From the NCBI GenBank assembly GCA_963797335.1, contig CAWCOU010000007.1:226449-290448 (forward strand): a stretch of DNA of 64,000 nucleotides, given 5' to 3'. A program made the position numbers and the translations under genes. The notes beneath the pieces were generated by a model that saw only the letters and a program-made list of their open reading frames with translations, did no database searches and was not told where the DNA came from. This document shows, one piece after another, positions 35,438 to 43,355 of the stretch. This DNA comes from CAWCOU01 sp963797335 (GTDB lineage: Bacteria > Pseudomonadota > Gammaproteobacteria > JAURND01). The stretch's first letter is position 1; each line of letters opens with the position of its first letter.

Positions 35438-35514
35438 GCGCCCATAGCTCAGCTGGATAGAGTACCTGGCTTCGAACCAGGTGGTCGGGAGTTCGAATCT
35501 CTCTGGGCGCGCCA
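35438..35514 (+). tRNA. tRNA-Arg (anticodon TCG)
   Basis: Complete cloverleaf: acceptor GCGCCCA/TGGGCGC, D arm GCTC, anticodon arm CCTGG-CTTCGAA-CCAGG with anticodon TCG, T arm GGGAG-TTCGAAT-CTCTC, encoded GCCA end. Confidence 0.95.
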
Positions 35515-35564
35515 GTCATTGAAAGTGTTCCATTCTCTACCCCTAGAATAACGCGAGGCCAACC

Positions 35565-36437
35565 ATGTTTCACGGCAGTTTAGTGGCATTAGTCACACCC
35601 ATGCAGGTGGATGGAGTGATTGATATTGAATCCTTGCGGAAGTTAGTCGAGTGGCATATCGAAGAAGGAACGGATGGCATAGTTGTGCTCGGCTCTACCG
35701 GAGAAGCACCTACCATCAATCACGCCGAACGTAAACTAATCATAGAACAGGTCAGAGAACAGCTAGCGGGCCGCATCCCCTTAATCGTAGGTACTGGCAC
35801 GAATGCGACAGAGGCGAGCATCCAATTGACACAAGAAGCGATGGAGCTAGGTGCGGATGCCTGCCTGATCGTTACGCCTTACTACAACCGACCCACACAA
35901 GAAGGTTTGTACCAGCACTTTAAAGCGATCGCTGCCCATGTGCCTATCCCGCAAATTTTATACAATGTACCCACGCGAACAGGCTGCGATTTAAAACCGG
36001 CTACTGTACAACGATTAGCCACCTTACCCAATATCATCGGCATTAAGGAAACCGGCAATCTAGAACGATTACACGAATTGAAAAAGATCGCCGACCATTC
36101 GTTGGACATTTATAACGGCGATGACATCAGTGCATTGGATTATCTGCTCGGTGGCGCTAGTGGCATTATTTCCGTTACAGCGAATATTGCGCCGCGCTTA
36201 ATGCACGAAATGTATACAAAAGTAGTGCAAGGCGATGTGGACGGCGCTCAGCAATGCAACGAATTATTATCCGCCTTCCATCAATGCCAAGGGATAGAAA
36301 CAAACCCGATTCCCGTTAAATGGGCGCTTCACACCATGGGTAAAATACCTTTAGGCATGCGTTTGCCGTTAACTGTACTATCATCAGAATATTACCCTGT
36401 AATAAAAGAGAGCTTAATCCGAGCAAGATTGATTTAG
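35565..36437 (+). CDS. dapA: 4-hydroxy-tetrahydrodipicolinate synthase
   Basis: First committed step of the lysine/diaminopimelate pathway. 290 residues of a TIM barrel. GSTGEAPTINHAER binds pyruvate, Y in YNVPTRTGCDL is catalytic, and the Schiff-base Lys is in IIGIKETGNL. It heads dapA-lipoprotein-bamC-purC, close to the dapA-bamC-purC order of E. coli. Confidence 0.96.
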   Translation: MFHGSLVALVTPMQVDGVIDIESLRKLVEWHIEEGTDGIVVLGSTGEAPTINHAERKLIIEQVREQLAGRIPLIVGTGTNATEASIQLTQEAMELGADACLIVTPYYNRPTQEGLYQHFKAIAAHVPIPQILYNVPTRTGCDLKPATVQRLATLPNIIGIKETGNLERLHELKKIADHSLDIYNGDDISALDYLLGGASGIISVTANIAPRLMHEMYTKVVQGDVDGAQQCNELLSAFHQCQGIETNPIPVKWALHTMGKIPLGMRLPLTVLSSEYYPVIKESLIRARLI

Positions 36438-36474
36438 GACTCTAACTAACATGGCCAATGGAAGGAGAATTAGC

Positions 36475-36750
36475 ATGAATCATGGCAGATGGATGCTATT
36501 AGTATTATCGGTTATTTTCGGTGGCTTGGCGGGTTGCACAGCCGTTGATTATCAGGACGATGTCGATAATAGGGCGAATGCCTATCAGCAAACGGCGGTC
36601 AGTGAAACCGCAGTTGAACGTCTGAAAAAAGGTGAGCGGGATGCCCCAGTACCCGCTGATCAAGTTGACAAACAACAGGCAGCGGGTGACATAGACCCTG
36701 TGGTCGTGCCGCCCGGTTTGGAAAAAAACGCCGCAGTTAACACCAATTGA
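36475..36750 (+). CDS. Small lipoprotein between dapA and bamC
   Basis: 91 residues from the ATG at 36475, with GGAAGGAG upstream. A lipoprotein signal (MNHGRWMLLVLSVIFGGLAGC, lipobox LAGC) is followed by a charged, low-complexity chain that looks disordered. I do not recognise a family. Its position suggests an envelope role alongside BamC. Confidence 0.65.
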   Translation: MNHGRWMLLVLSVIFGGLAGCTAVDYQDDVDNRANAYQQTAVSETAVERLKKGERDAPVPADQVDKQQAAGDIDPVVVPPGLEKNAAVNTN

Positions 36751-36808
36751 GATTGAATGGGGGGGATAACCCTCATTTCATATGTTGAATTTGATGCAGG
36801 AGATAACA

Positions 36809-37489
36809 ATGCAATACGGAAAACCATTACTGACGTTATTGTTGGCAGCCAGCTTAGCTGCGTGTACAACGACGCCATCGCCACAAGTCGTGCAGCGCCA
36901 AACCCAAGCGCCGCCGGTGCCCAAATATGTTTCGGCCGAGAGCGTGCCGCCTCTTAATGTGCCTGTGGTTACTGGTGATAATACCGCGCAGAACAACTAC
37001 ACAGTAGCACCGGCTGAAACCAATGCCGCCGCTCCTTCTGCTGCCTCGCTAGCACCGCCAGGCAGTAATTTAGAACAAGCGTCAAATCCACAACCGGTAG
37101 TGGCAACTGCTGCTAACCCAGCTACAGCACAACCCGCTGCGGTAGGGAATGCCGCCCAAAACCCTGCCCCAGCTGCTTCTACTTCTAGCAGTGGCAGAGT
37201 GGCGTTAGCAGTCAATATGAACTATGGACAAACATGGTCGCAGTTGAAGAAAGTATTGCCAACCGCTGGTTATCCAGTGATGGAAGAAGATAATTTTTCC
37301 GGCACCTATTATATTTTGGATAAGGTGAGCAGCAATGGGTCGATTAAGCGAGATACCCCAATTTATCAGCTACATTTAGAAAAACGCGGCGACAAGACCA
37401 CGGTGGTGACGGTGTTGAACAATCAAAATCAACCAGCGGATTCCGCTGTAGCCACCCGCATCTTAACAGCGGTGAAAAAATCGATTTAA
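36809..37489 (+). CDS. bamC: BamC-like outer membrane assembly lipoprotein
   Basis: 226 residues from the ATG at 36809 (GGAG upstream). Lipobox LAAC at the end of the signal peptide, a long Ala/Pro/Asn-rich unstructured stretch (about 20-135), then one helix-grip domain (ALAVNMNYGQTWSQLKKVL to the end) as in NlpB/BamC. E. coli BamC has two such domains, so this is a shorter version. Gene order dapA-bamC-purC supports the call. Confidence 0.72.
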   Translation: MQYGKPLLTLLLAASLAACTTTPSPQVVQRQTQAPPVPKYVSAESVPPLNVPVVTGDNTAQNNYTVAPAETNAAAPSAASLAPPGSNLEQASNPQPVVATAANPATAQPAAVGNAAQNPAPAASTSSSGRVALAVNMNYGQTWSQLKKVLPTAGYPVMEEDNFSGTYYILDKVSSNGSIKRDTPIYQLHLEKRGDKTTVVTVLNNQNQPADSAVATRILTAVKKSI

Positions 37490-37505
37490 GCTGCGAACAT
37501 AACAG

Positions 37506-37595
37506 AGCATTCTGAAAACGCCCCCTGGGGGCGTGGATGACCTACCCGCAATGCTATAGGGGGGGGTAAATTGTCCGCGCTGCCAGGGGGCTTTT
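37506..37595 (+). promoter_or_regulatory. Structured GC-rich leader before purC with competing hairpins
   Basis: A local hairpin ACGCCCC-CTG-GGGGCGT (37518-37534) competes with a long-range pairing of GCCCCCTGG (37520-37528) with CCAGGGGGC (37583-37591), which is followed by TTTT. AGCATT/AATGCT (37506-37511/37550-37555) can enclose the local hairpin, and TACCC/GGGTA (37543-37547/37564-37568) forms a third stem. The region is much richer in G and C than its flanks. It could be an attenuator or riboswitch for purC. I could not match it to a known class. Confidence 0.5.
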
Positions 37596-37643
37596 AACGG
37601 TTCTATAAACTTAAAAATTTTTATGATGTACACTGAGAAAATA

Positions 37644-38366
37644 ATGAAATCCTGGCATAAAGAAAAATTAATCTACACCGGCAAAGCCAAATCCCTTTAC
37701 ACCACAGCAGATCCCGATTACCTCATCATGGAATTCCGTGATGATACCTCCGCATTTGATGGTATCAAAAAAGCCAGCTTAAGCCGCAAAGGCCAAGTCA
37801 ACAACGCCTTCAACGCCTTTATCATGGAAAAACTAGCGGCTGCCGGTATCGTCACTCAGTACGAATGTAGGCTAGCTGCTAATGAGTCGGTGGTGAAACA
37901 TTTGCACATGCTGCCCATCGAGTGTGTCATTCGCAATCGAGCAGCCGGGCACCTTTGCAGCCGCCTCGGTGTTGCCGAAGGTTTGGAATTAACCCCACCC
38001 ACACTCGAGTTTTTCCTCAAGAACGACGCATTGCATGACCCTATGATTAATGAGTCTCTGATCCATACTTTCGCTTGGGCCAAGGACGAAGAAGTGGAGC
38101 TGATGAAACAGCTGAGCTACCGAATTAATGAAATATTATTGCCTCTTTTTGCGGAAGTGGGTTTATTGTTAGTCGATTTTAAGTTAGAGTTTGGTCGCTT
38201 CAAGGATCAAATAGTGTTAGGTGATGAATTCTCCCCCGATGGTTGCCGCATTTGGGATGCAGCGACCGGTAAAAAAATGGATAAGGATCGTTTCCGCAAA
38301 GATTTAGGGGATGTGATAGAGTCTTACGAAGAAGTCGCGAAACGGTTAGGTGTTACGTTAGAGTAA
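37644..38366 (+). CDS. purC: SAICAR synthetase
   Basis: Eighth step of purine synthesis, joining CAIR and aspartate. About 240 residues. The N-terminus KLIYTGKAKSLYTT, then FRDDTSAFDG, IECVIRNRAAG and LVDFKLEFG are all family signatures. ATG at 37644 matches the usual start; in-frame ATGs at 37623 and 37626 would add seven residues. It follows bamC after a structured leader. Confidence 0.95.
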   Translation: MKSWHKEKLIYTGKAKSLYTTADPDYLIMEFRDDTSAFDGIKKASLSRKGQVNNAFNAFIMEKLAAAGIVTQYECRLAANESVVKHLHMLPIECVIRNRAAGHLCSRLGVAEGLELTPPTLEFFLKNDALHDPMINESLIHTFAWAKDEEVELMKQLSYRINEILLPLFAEVGLLLVDFKLEFGRFKDQIVLGDEFSPDGCRIWDAATGKKMDKDRFRKDLGDVIESYEEVAKRLGVTLE

Positions 38367-38392
38367 AGCAACCCTAAGCAATGAAAAAAGTA

Positions 38393-38481
38393 GGAGAGGT
38401 ACCGAAGCGGCCATAACGGCACCGACTCGAAATCGGATGGGGCGCAAGCCCACGTGGGTTCGAATCCCACCCTCTCCGCCA
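38393..38481 (+). tRNA. tRNA-Ser (anticodon CGA)
   Basis: Class II tRNA with a long variable arm: acceptor GGAGAGG/CCTCTCC, anticodon loop CTCGAAA with anticodon CGA, variable arm TGGGGCGCAAGCCCA, T arm GTGGG-TTCGAAT-CCCAC, encoded GCCA. Confidence 0.93.
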
Positions 38482-38532
38482 GTAACAATGAAGATAGTGC
38501 AGCAAAGCTAGATCACTAAAGAATTTAAGAGA

Positions 38533-38556
38533 AATCACGGTGGGAGTCGAACCCAC
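38533..38556 (-). repeat. tRNA T-arm fragment at the break of the DUF1016 gene
   Basis: On the minus strand the sequence GTGGG-TTCGACT-CCCAC forms a perfect tRNA T arm with no other tRNA parts around it. It lies directly after the early stop of the DUF1016 gene and about 50 bases from tRNA-Ser. It looks like the leftover of an integration event at a tRNA 3' end. Confidence 0.5.
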
Positions 38557-38560
38557 AAAC

Positions 38561-39289
38561 TCATACAGCCGGATAATCTTCGCCTTCTATTCGCAGGTAT
38601 TTCTGTCGGCCAACAAAAGCAAATCCTTTGCCTAATTCCATTAAAAAACGCTGTAAATGGTTTAACAAGCCTTGTTCTATATTTTTTTCATAAAGATCGG
38701 ACTGGGCACTCACACCCAAAAACTCAAGCACATAGGGATCGCGAATAAAGTCACGAGGATCAGCAGGTGTTTCTTTCTCTGTTAAATTTTGTGCTTCTGC
38801 ACGTACACCGTTTTTATCTTGGCTGGACAATAAACGTTCATAAAATAAGGTGCTAATTTGACGATCTAAAACCCGAGAACTCCAGCCTTGTTCAATTGCT
38901 TCTTGGGCATACCATTCCCGCACCTCGTTATTTTCTAGTTTTAATAACAAGCGGTAATGCGTCCAAGTCAATTTGGTACGCACTGCGTTCCAAATTGGGT
39001 AAATAAGATAAAAAGCTCGCATATTCCGTAGGTTACGCGCATCGAAACCTTTTCCAAATTCCTCACTTAAACGCAAAGATAAGCTTTCTAACACCCCTTT
39101 GCCGTATTCAGCACGGGTTAAGCCGCCTTGCTCATTTTCTACAACTAAACGTCCAATTTGCCAATAAGCCTGTAGCATACTATTATTGACTGTTTGCTGC
39201 GTATAAGCTCGTGCAGACAACAAGATTTCACGAATGCTTTTGTATAACGTGCTATCAGATGTAGCAGGAGAAAGAGCTGATTGATGCAT
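38561..39289 (-). pseudogene. DUF1016 (YhcG-like) protein lacking its nuclease domain
   Basis: 242 residues from the ATG at 39289 (AGAGAGG upstream). The N-terminal DUF1016 region is intact: ARAYTQQTVNNSMLQAYWQIGR, FGKGFDARNLRNMRAFY, and TWTHYRLLLKLEN. The PD-(D/E)XK nuclease part of YhcG proteins begins with GFAFVGRQ, but here the frame stops only 15 residues later, before the catalytic residues. Full-length relatives have about 340-380 residues. The break coincides with a tRNA T-arm fragment. It is best regarded as a 3'-truncated gene. A residual DNA-binding role is possible. Confidence 0.75.
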
Positions 39290-39598
39290 GTAAACCTCTC
39301 TGTGATCACTTAAATTAAGGTTAGTTTTATCATTGCTAAATTTAAACAAATACTGGGGTTTATGATTTTTTTCCTCTCCATAACTCTATTGGACCCATTT
39401 TTTCTAAATCTATTTCTATCATTGAAACGCTATCTTGATGAGCTATCTTTTCTTTATCCCAAGCCGTACGTTATAATTACAGTAGGTTTCTTGCAAAAGG
39501 ATTATGGCATGCCAAGTTAAAGGAACTTGACATAGCAAGGGAAGGGGTATTAGATGTGCGCCAGTAATACTGAGATATTTTAATAGAAAAACGAAGCC

Positions 39599-40627
39599 AT
39601 GAAATCATTAAGTAAATTGAAGCCAGAGCCGGGTATTTGGTTGACTGATGTTCCTGTCCCAGAAATCGGGCACAACGATGTTTTAATTAAAATCAAAAAA
39701 ACCGCTATTTGTGGGACAGACATTCATATTTACAATTGGGATTCCTGGGCGCAGGCCACTATCCCCGTACCTATGACTATCGGTCATGAATTTGTGGGGG
39801 AGATTGCCGCTGTTGGCAGTGAAGTTACCGGCTTTAAAATAGGCGATCGTGTATCAGGCGAAGGACACATCACTTGTGGCCAGTGTCGACAATGTCGCGC
39901 TGGCAAGCGGCATCTTTGTCGCAACACCCAGGGAATAGGGGTTAACCGCCCCGGCTGTTTTGCAGAATATTTAGCTTTACCCGCCATTAACACCTTCCAT
40001 ATCCCCAGCACCATTTCCGATGATATAGCCGCATTTTTGGATCCATTAGGCAATGCCACCCACACCGCCTTATCGTTTGACTTGGTGGGAGAAGATGTGC
40101 TCATCACAGGTGCAGGTCCCATCGGCATCATGGCGGCTGCTATTGCTAGACATGTCGGCGCTCGCTACGTCGTTATTTCAGACGTTAACCCCTATCGATT
40201 AGCGTTAGCGGAAAAAGTAGGGGTGACTCGCACCGTCAATGTTACCCAACAAGCCCTCACCGATGTGGTCGCCGAGCTGGGTATGAAAGAAGGTTTTGAT
40301 GTCGGCTTTGAAATGTCCGGTAACGATAAAGCACTGAACGATTTACTAGCCACCATGAACCACGGCGGTAAAGTTGCCTTATTAGGCATCCCCCCGCAGA
40401 AAATAGCCATTGATTGGAATCAAGTCATTTTTAAAGGGCTGACCTTAAAAGGTATCTACGGGCGAGAAATTTTCGAAACCTGGTATAAAATGTCAAACAT
40501 GTTGCAAAGTGGCCTCAACGTCAACAACGTCATCACCCATCATTTTCCGGCCACAGATTTTTTAGCCGCATTTGAAGTGATGCGTTCGGAAAAATCTGGA
40601 AAAGTAATTCTGGATTGGAGCTCCTAA
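39599..40627 (+). CDS. tdh: L-threonine 3-dehydrogenase
   Basis: Zn- and NAD-dependent oxidation of threonine to 2-amino-3-ketobutyrate. 342 residues. Catalytic Zn ligands in AICGTDIH and GHEFVG, structural Zn cysteines in CGQCRQCRAGKRHLC, and the NAD motif GAGPIGIMAAA. The partner gene kbl, often adjacent, is not beside it here. Confidence 0.95.
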   Translation: MKSLSKLKPEPGIWLTDVPVPEIGHNDVLIKIKKTAICGTDIHIYNWDSWAQATIPVPMTIGHEFVGEIAAVGSEVTGFKIGDRVSGEGHITCGQCRQCRAGKRHLCRNTQGIGVNRPGCFAEYLALPAINTFHIPSTISDDIAAFLDPLGNATHTALSFDLVGEDVLITGAGPIGIMAAAIARHVGARYVVISDVNPYRLALAEKVGVTRTVNVTQQALTDVVAELGMKEGFDVGFEMSGNDKALNDLLATMNHGGKVALLGIPPQKIAIDWNQVIFKGLTLKGIYGREIFETWYKMSNMLQSGLNVNNVITHHFPATDFLAAFEVMRSEKSGKVILDWSS

Positions 40628-40681
40628 GCATCCTGGCAGCACAATATCGCTAAGTTTTCATTAGACTCGAATGAATTCAAT

Positions 40682-40709
40682 TTGACTGCACGAAAGATAC
40701 AGGTATACT
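40682..40709 (+). promoter_or_regulatory. Promoter of the Ser/Ala-rich lipoprotein
   Basis: TTGACT (40682-40687) and TATACT (40704-40709) are 16 bases apart. The resulting leader is about 80 bases and ends in a strong AGAAGGAG ribosome site before the ATG at 40795. Confidence 0.6.
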
Positions 40710-40794
40710 GCGCTTTGCGGTTCCCGAAGGAGCTGTTGGAATGAATTCCCCCTTTTCACTTGAACATATTATTTTATAGAAGGAGATTATAAAT

Positions 40795-41310
40795 ATGCGT
40801 ATTTTATTGTCTTTTCTGGCAGCCTCCATGCTGGCTTTAGTGGGTTGTCAAAAACACGATCAATCAACCGATGAGTCGACCACGACCGTCACTTCGGATG
40901 CAAGCACCGTAACCACATCAACAACTTCTTCAACGGATTCGTCTGCCAGTGATGCGACTCAAGCACCTGCTTCGGATGCATCCAGCGCTTCCGATATGAC
41001 CAGCACGGTTGACAGCAACACCGCTGCACCCAGCACAGATAACTCTGCATCCGCAGCTTCCGATGCAGGCAGTGCTTCAGTGGATAGCTCAGCTTCTGCT
41101 GCTTCTGATGCCACTAGCAGCGCCTCTGATGCGACTAGCAGTGCTTCTGACGCATCCGCAGCTGCCAGTGCCGCCGCCAGTTCAGCTTCCAGCGCTGCTT
41201 CTAGCGTAGATTCTAGCGCTTCCGCCGCTGCTTCTGGTGTCGGTCAAGCTGCCAGTGATGTTGGTTCCGCTGTAGGAAGTGATCCACTGAATGCTGCTCC
41301 TGCTAGCTAA
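40795..41310 (+). CDS. Ser/Ala-rich low-complexity lipoprotein
   Basis: 171 residues. A lipoprotein signal (lipobox ALVGC at residues 14-18) is followed by an almost pure Ser/Ala/Asp/Thr sequence with repeated SSASDAT and SAASDA units. There is no cysteine after the lipobox and no recognisable domain. The codons vary between repeats, so the composition is kept by selection rather than by recent expansion. It could form a flexible surface layer. Strong promoter and terminator suggest high expression. Confidence 0.7.
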   Translation: MRILLSFLAASMLALVGCQKHDQSTDESTTTVTSDASTVTTSTTSSTDSSASDATQAPASDASSASDMTSTVDSNTAAPSTDNSASAASDAGSASVDSSASAASDATSSASDATSSASDASAAASAAASSASSAASSVDSSASAAASGVGQAASDVGSAVGSDPLNAAPAS

Positions 41311-41338
41311 ATACTGAAGTAGGCGAACGACTGTACTC

Positions 41339-41366
41339 TGAGAGTGTGGGCGAGTGCCCATGCTCT
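41339..41366 (+). terminator. Hairpin after the Ser/Ala-rich lipoprotein
   Basis: GAGAGTGTGGGC pairs with GCCCATGCTCTC (two wobble pairs) around a four-base loop, shortly after the lipoprotein stop. A T-rich stretch follows after a short gap. Confidence 0.55.
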
Positions 41367-41425
41367 CGGGGGTGCCGATTTTCTTTAATTTATTGAGCTA
41401 ACTTTACTAATAAGATTTCATTGGG

Positions 41426-41460
41426 AATGGTGGGCACGCTGCGCTTTGCCCACCCTACCA
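41426..41460. repeat. GGTGGGCACGC REP-like element
   Basis: The palindromic unit GGTGGGCACGCTGCGCTTTG with CCCACC on the other side recurs in opposite orientation at 46379-46408 (GTAGGGTGGGCAAAGCGTAG...). Short imperfect hairpins of this kind are common intergenic repeats. Confidence 0.6.
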
Positions 41461-41526
41461 CAGCGCGAAGGTGAGTGTTTCATACCAACGACTGAACGAC
41501 GATTTTTTGTACTACCGGAGTCATGT

Positions 41527-42063
41527 ATGTTTAGATGGGTATCTGTATTGGTTTTAACACTGTTGACAGCAGCATGTGCAACGGTTTCCCCTAGCAAGTT
41601 AGGCATCTCACAAAGCCAGTGGGATCAATACAGTGACACCGAACGCCAGCAGATTCTGCAAGGATACCAGCAGGCTCAACGACAAAAAGTTTCATCCTCA
41701 GCGAAAAGCGATTCCGTATTACAAGTGAATATTCAAGAAGGAAAGGTCACATCGCCACCGTTTACTGATCTCTACGTTTACCAACCCCTCTCTTTTTCCA
41801 TTCAAATGGGCGATTGTCACAAAAGAATACCGGTATCGTTAACAGACTCCAGAAAAAAGGCCGCCTTAGAGGCATGCTATATCAATGATACGCTTTATCT
41901 GGATCCCAGTGTCTACGAACCCGCGAAAGCCATCGGTTCGCTGCAATTCCCGTATATGCCAATGTGGAAACGTGGCTTCACCTACCCAGATTTATCGAGC
42001 AGTGGTCGCTTAAAATTGACTCATGCCAATGTCACCGTACAAGAAACTAACTCTTCGGATTAA
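41527..42063 (+). CDS. Hypothetical lipoprotein upstream of tsaB
   Basis: 178 residues from the ATG at 41527, with a lipoprotein signal (LTLLTAAC, lipobox TAAC). A glutamine-rich helical stretch (SQSQWDQYSDTERQQILQGY) is followed by a beta-rich domain with two cysteines (GDCHKRIPV, EACYINDTL). I do not recognise the family. It lies 17 bases before tsaB and close to the Dot/Icm genes, but nothing in the sequence ties it to secretion. Confidence 0.65.
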   Translation: MFRWVSVLVLTLLTAACATVSPSKLGISQSQWDQYSDTERQQILQGYQQAQRQKVSSSAKSDSVLQVNIQEGKVTSPPFTDLYVYQPLSFSIQMGDCHKRIPVSLTDSRKKAALEACYINDTLYLDPSVYEPAKAIGSLQFPYMPMWKRGFTYPDLSSSGRLKLTHANVTVQETNSSD

Positions 42064-42080
42064 GGGTATACGTGCATCTT

Positions 42081-42758
42081 ATGCGCATACTGGCGTTTGA
42101 TACGGCCCTGTCGGCATGTTCCGTGGCCTTAGGGGAAGATAAGCAATATGTGACACGGTTTGAATTAGCGCCTCGGCAGCAAGCAAAGCACATTCTACCC
42201 TTTATCGAACAAGTTCTAGATCAAGCAAAACTGAGCTTACATCAATTAGAAGCCCTCGCCTTTACCGCCGGGCCTGGCAGCTTCACCGGTATCCGTTTAG
42301 CAGCCAGTATTGCCCAAGGCTTGGCATTTGCCTTGAACATACCACTGCTACCCATTTCCACCTTACGAGCCATGGCTCAGACGGCCTACACGCAATTCCA
42401 TGCGCAACGAGTGGCAGTGGCAGTGGATGGCCAGGCCGGTGAAATATACTGGGGTATTTTTCAAAATAAAGAGGGTATAATGCAGCCCCTAGTCCCGGAC
42501 ACACGATGCCGACCGGATACGCTCCCCCTGATCGATTTATCGGAGGCAATAGGAGTAGGGGATGGCTGGCAAGTGTATAATGAAGCGCTGAGTGGGCAAA
42601 TCCAGCACCTAACTGCCGTCGAGGCTTTATTTTACTCCTATGCGGAGGATATTGCTAAATTAGCCATGGCTGATATGGCACACGGGCTTTCTATTACCGC
42701 CGATGCCGTTTTGCCCCTCTACCTCCACGATGCCTGTAACTGGAAGAAAACCTCATAA
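42081..42758 (+). CDS. tsaB: tRNA threonylcarbamoyladenosine synthesis protein TsaB
   Basis: ASKHA-fold partner of TsaD needed for the t6A37 modification of tRNAs. 225 residues from the ATG at 42081. ILAFDTALSACSVAL at the N-terminus and AFTAGPGSFTGIRLAAS are typical. A GTG at 42072 in frame could also be used. Confidence 0.93.
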   Translation: MRILAFDTALSACSVALGEDKQYVTRFELAPRQQAKHILPFIEQVLDQAKLSLHQLEALAFTAGPGSFTGIRLAASIAQGLAFALNIPLLPISTLRAMAQTAYTQFHAQRVAVAVDGQAGEIYWGIFQNKEGIMQPLVPDTRCRPDTLPLIDLSEAIGVGDGWQVYNEALSGQIQHLTAVEALFYSYAEDIAKLAMADMAHGLSITADAVLPLYLHDACNWKKTS

Positions 42759-42785
42759 ATACCCAATGGGGTCTGGGCTTTTTCA

Positions 42786-42817
42786 TTAATACTCTATTAA
42801 TAATAGAACGATAAAAT
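42786..42817 (+). promoter_or_regulatory. PmrA-type box and -10 of icmV-dotA
   Basis: TTAA (42786-42789), seven bases, TTAA (42797-42800), eleven bases, TAAAAT (42812-42817). Box and -10 have the same spacing as before the candidate effector at 3224. PmrA is the known activator of icm/dot genes in Legionella and Coxiella. A leader of about 75 bases runs to icmV. Confidence 0.7.
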
Positions 42818-42893
42818 ACCCTCATAGAAATATACAAACTCAAGTATTTTTGCTGAAATAAGGTGAAAAAACTTGAAAAAATAGAGAGAGGTT

Positions 42894-43355
42894 GTGAGTA
42901 TGAGTATGATTCGGCGCGTAGGTCGCGTATTTTTACCCTTTGGTAATTTTAAACGCATGGTCGGCTGGGACCATCTAAAAACCAGTTATAAGAACGTTTT
43001 CGCCTCCGCGAAAGCCATGACCGATCGACAAGACTCTGCTCACGTCATCAAAGAAACATTTGATGAGGCTGTTCAACGTTTAAATATGTCTGAAGCGAAT
43101 ATTGTGGCTAAGACAAAAAGTTTTTTCCGAACAGCCATCCTATTCCTCGTTATGGCAGTGGCCGTATTCATATACGCCCTCGACCTTCTCTTCACCGGCC
43201 ACATTCTGGCCACCATCATAGCCCTGATCTTAGTGGTATTAGCGTTTAGTTTAGCGTTCCGCGATCATTTCTGGTACACGCAAATGAAGCAGCGTCGCCT
43301 GGGTCTCAGTTTGCGGGAATGGCTTGATTACACCTGCAAGGGGATAAAAAAATGA
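42894..43355 (+). CDS. icmV: Dot/Icm protein IcmV
   Basis: 153 residues, close to the 151 of Legionella IcmV. The N-terminus RRVGRVFLPFGNFKRMVGW and the stretch RDHFWYTQMKQRRLGLSLREW are characteristic, around two membrane helices (about 70-115). IcmV is an inner-membrane component of the type IVB system with an ill-defined role. Its last four bases overlap the start of dotA, so the two are co-translated. Confidence 0.93.
   Translation: MSMSMIRRVGRVFLPFGNFKRMVGWDHLKTSYKNVFASAKAMTDRQDSAHVIKETFDEAVQRLNMSEANIVAKTKSFFRTAILFLVMAVAVFIYALDLLFTGHILATIIALILVVLAFSLAFRDHFWYTQMKQRRLGLSLREWLDYTCKGIKK

Noticed and set aside
37506..37595. ZTP (pfl) riboswitch for the purC leader
   Set aside because: The conserved core of the ZTP class could not be found in the right order, although the gene would fit. 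The structure is reported without a class.
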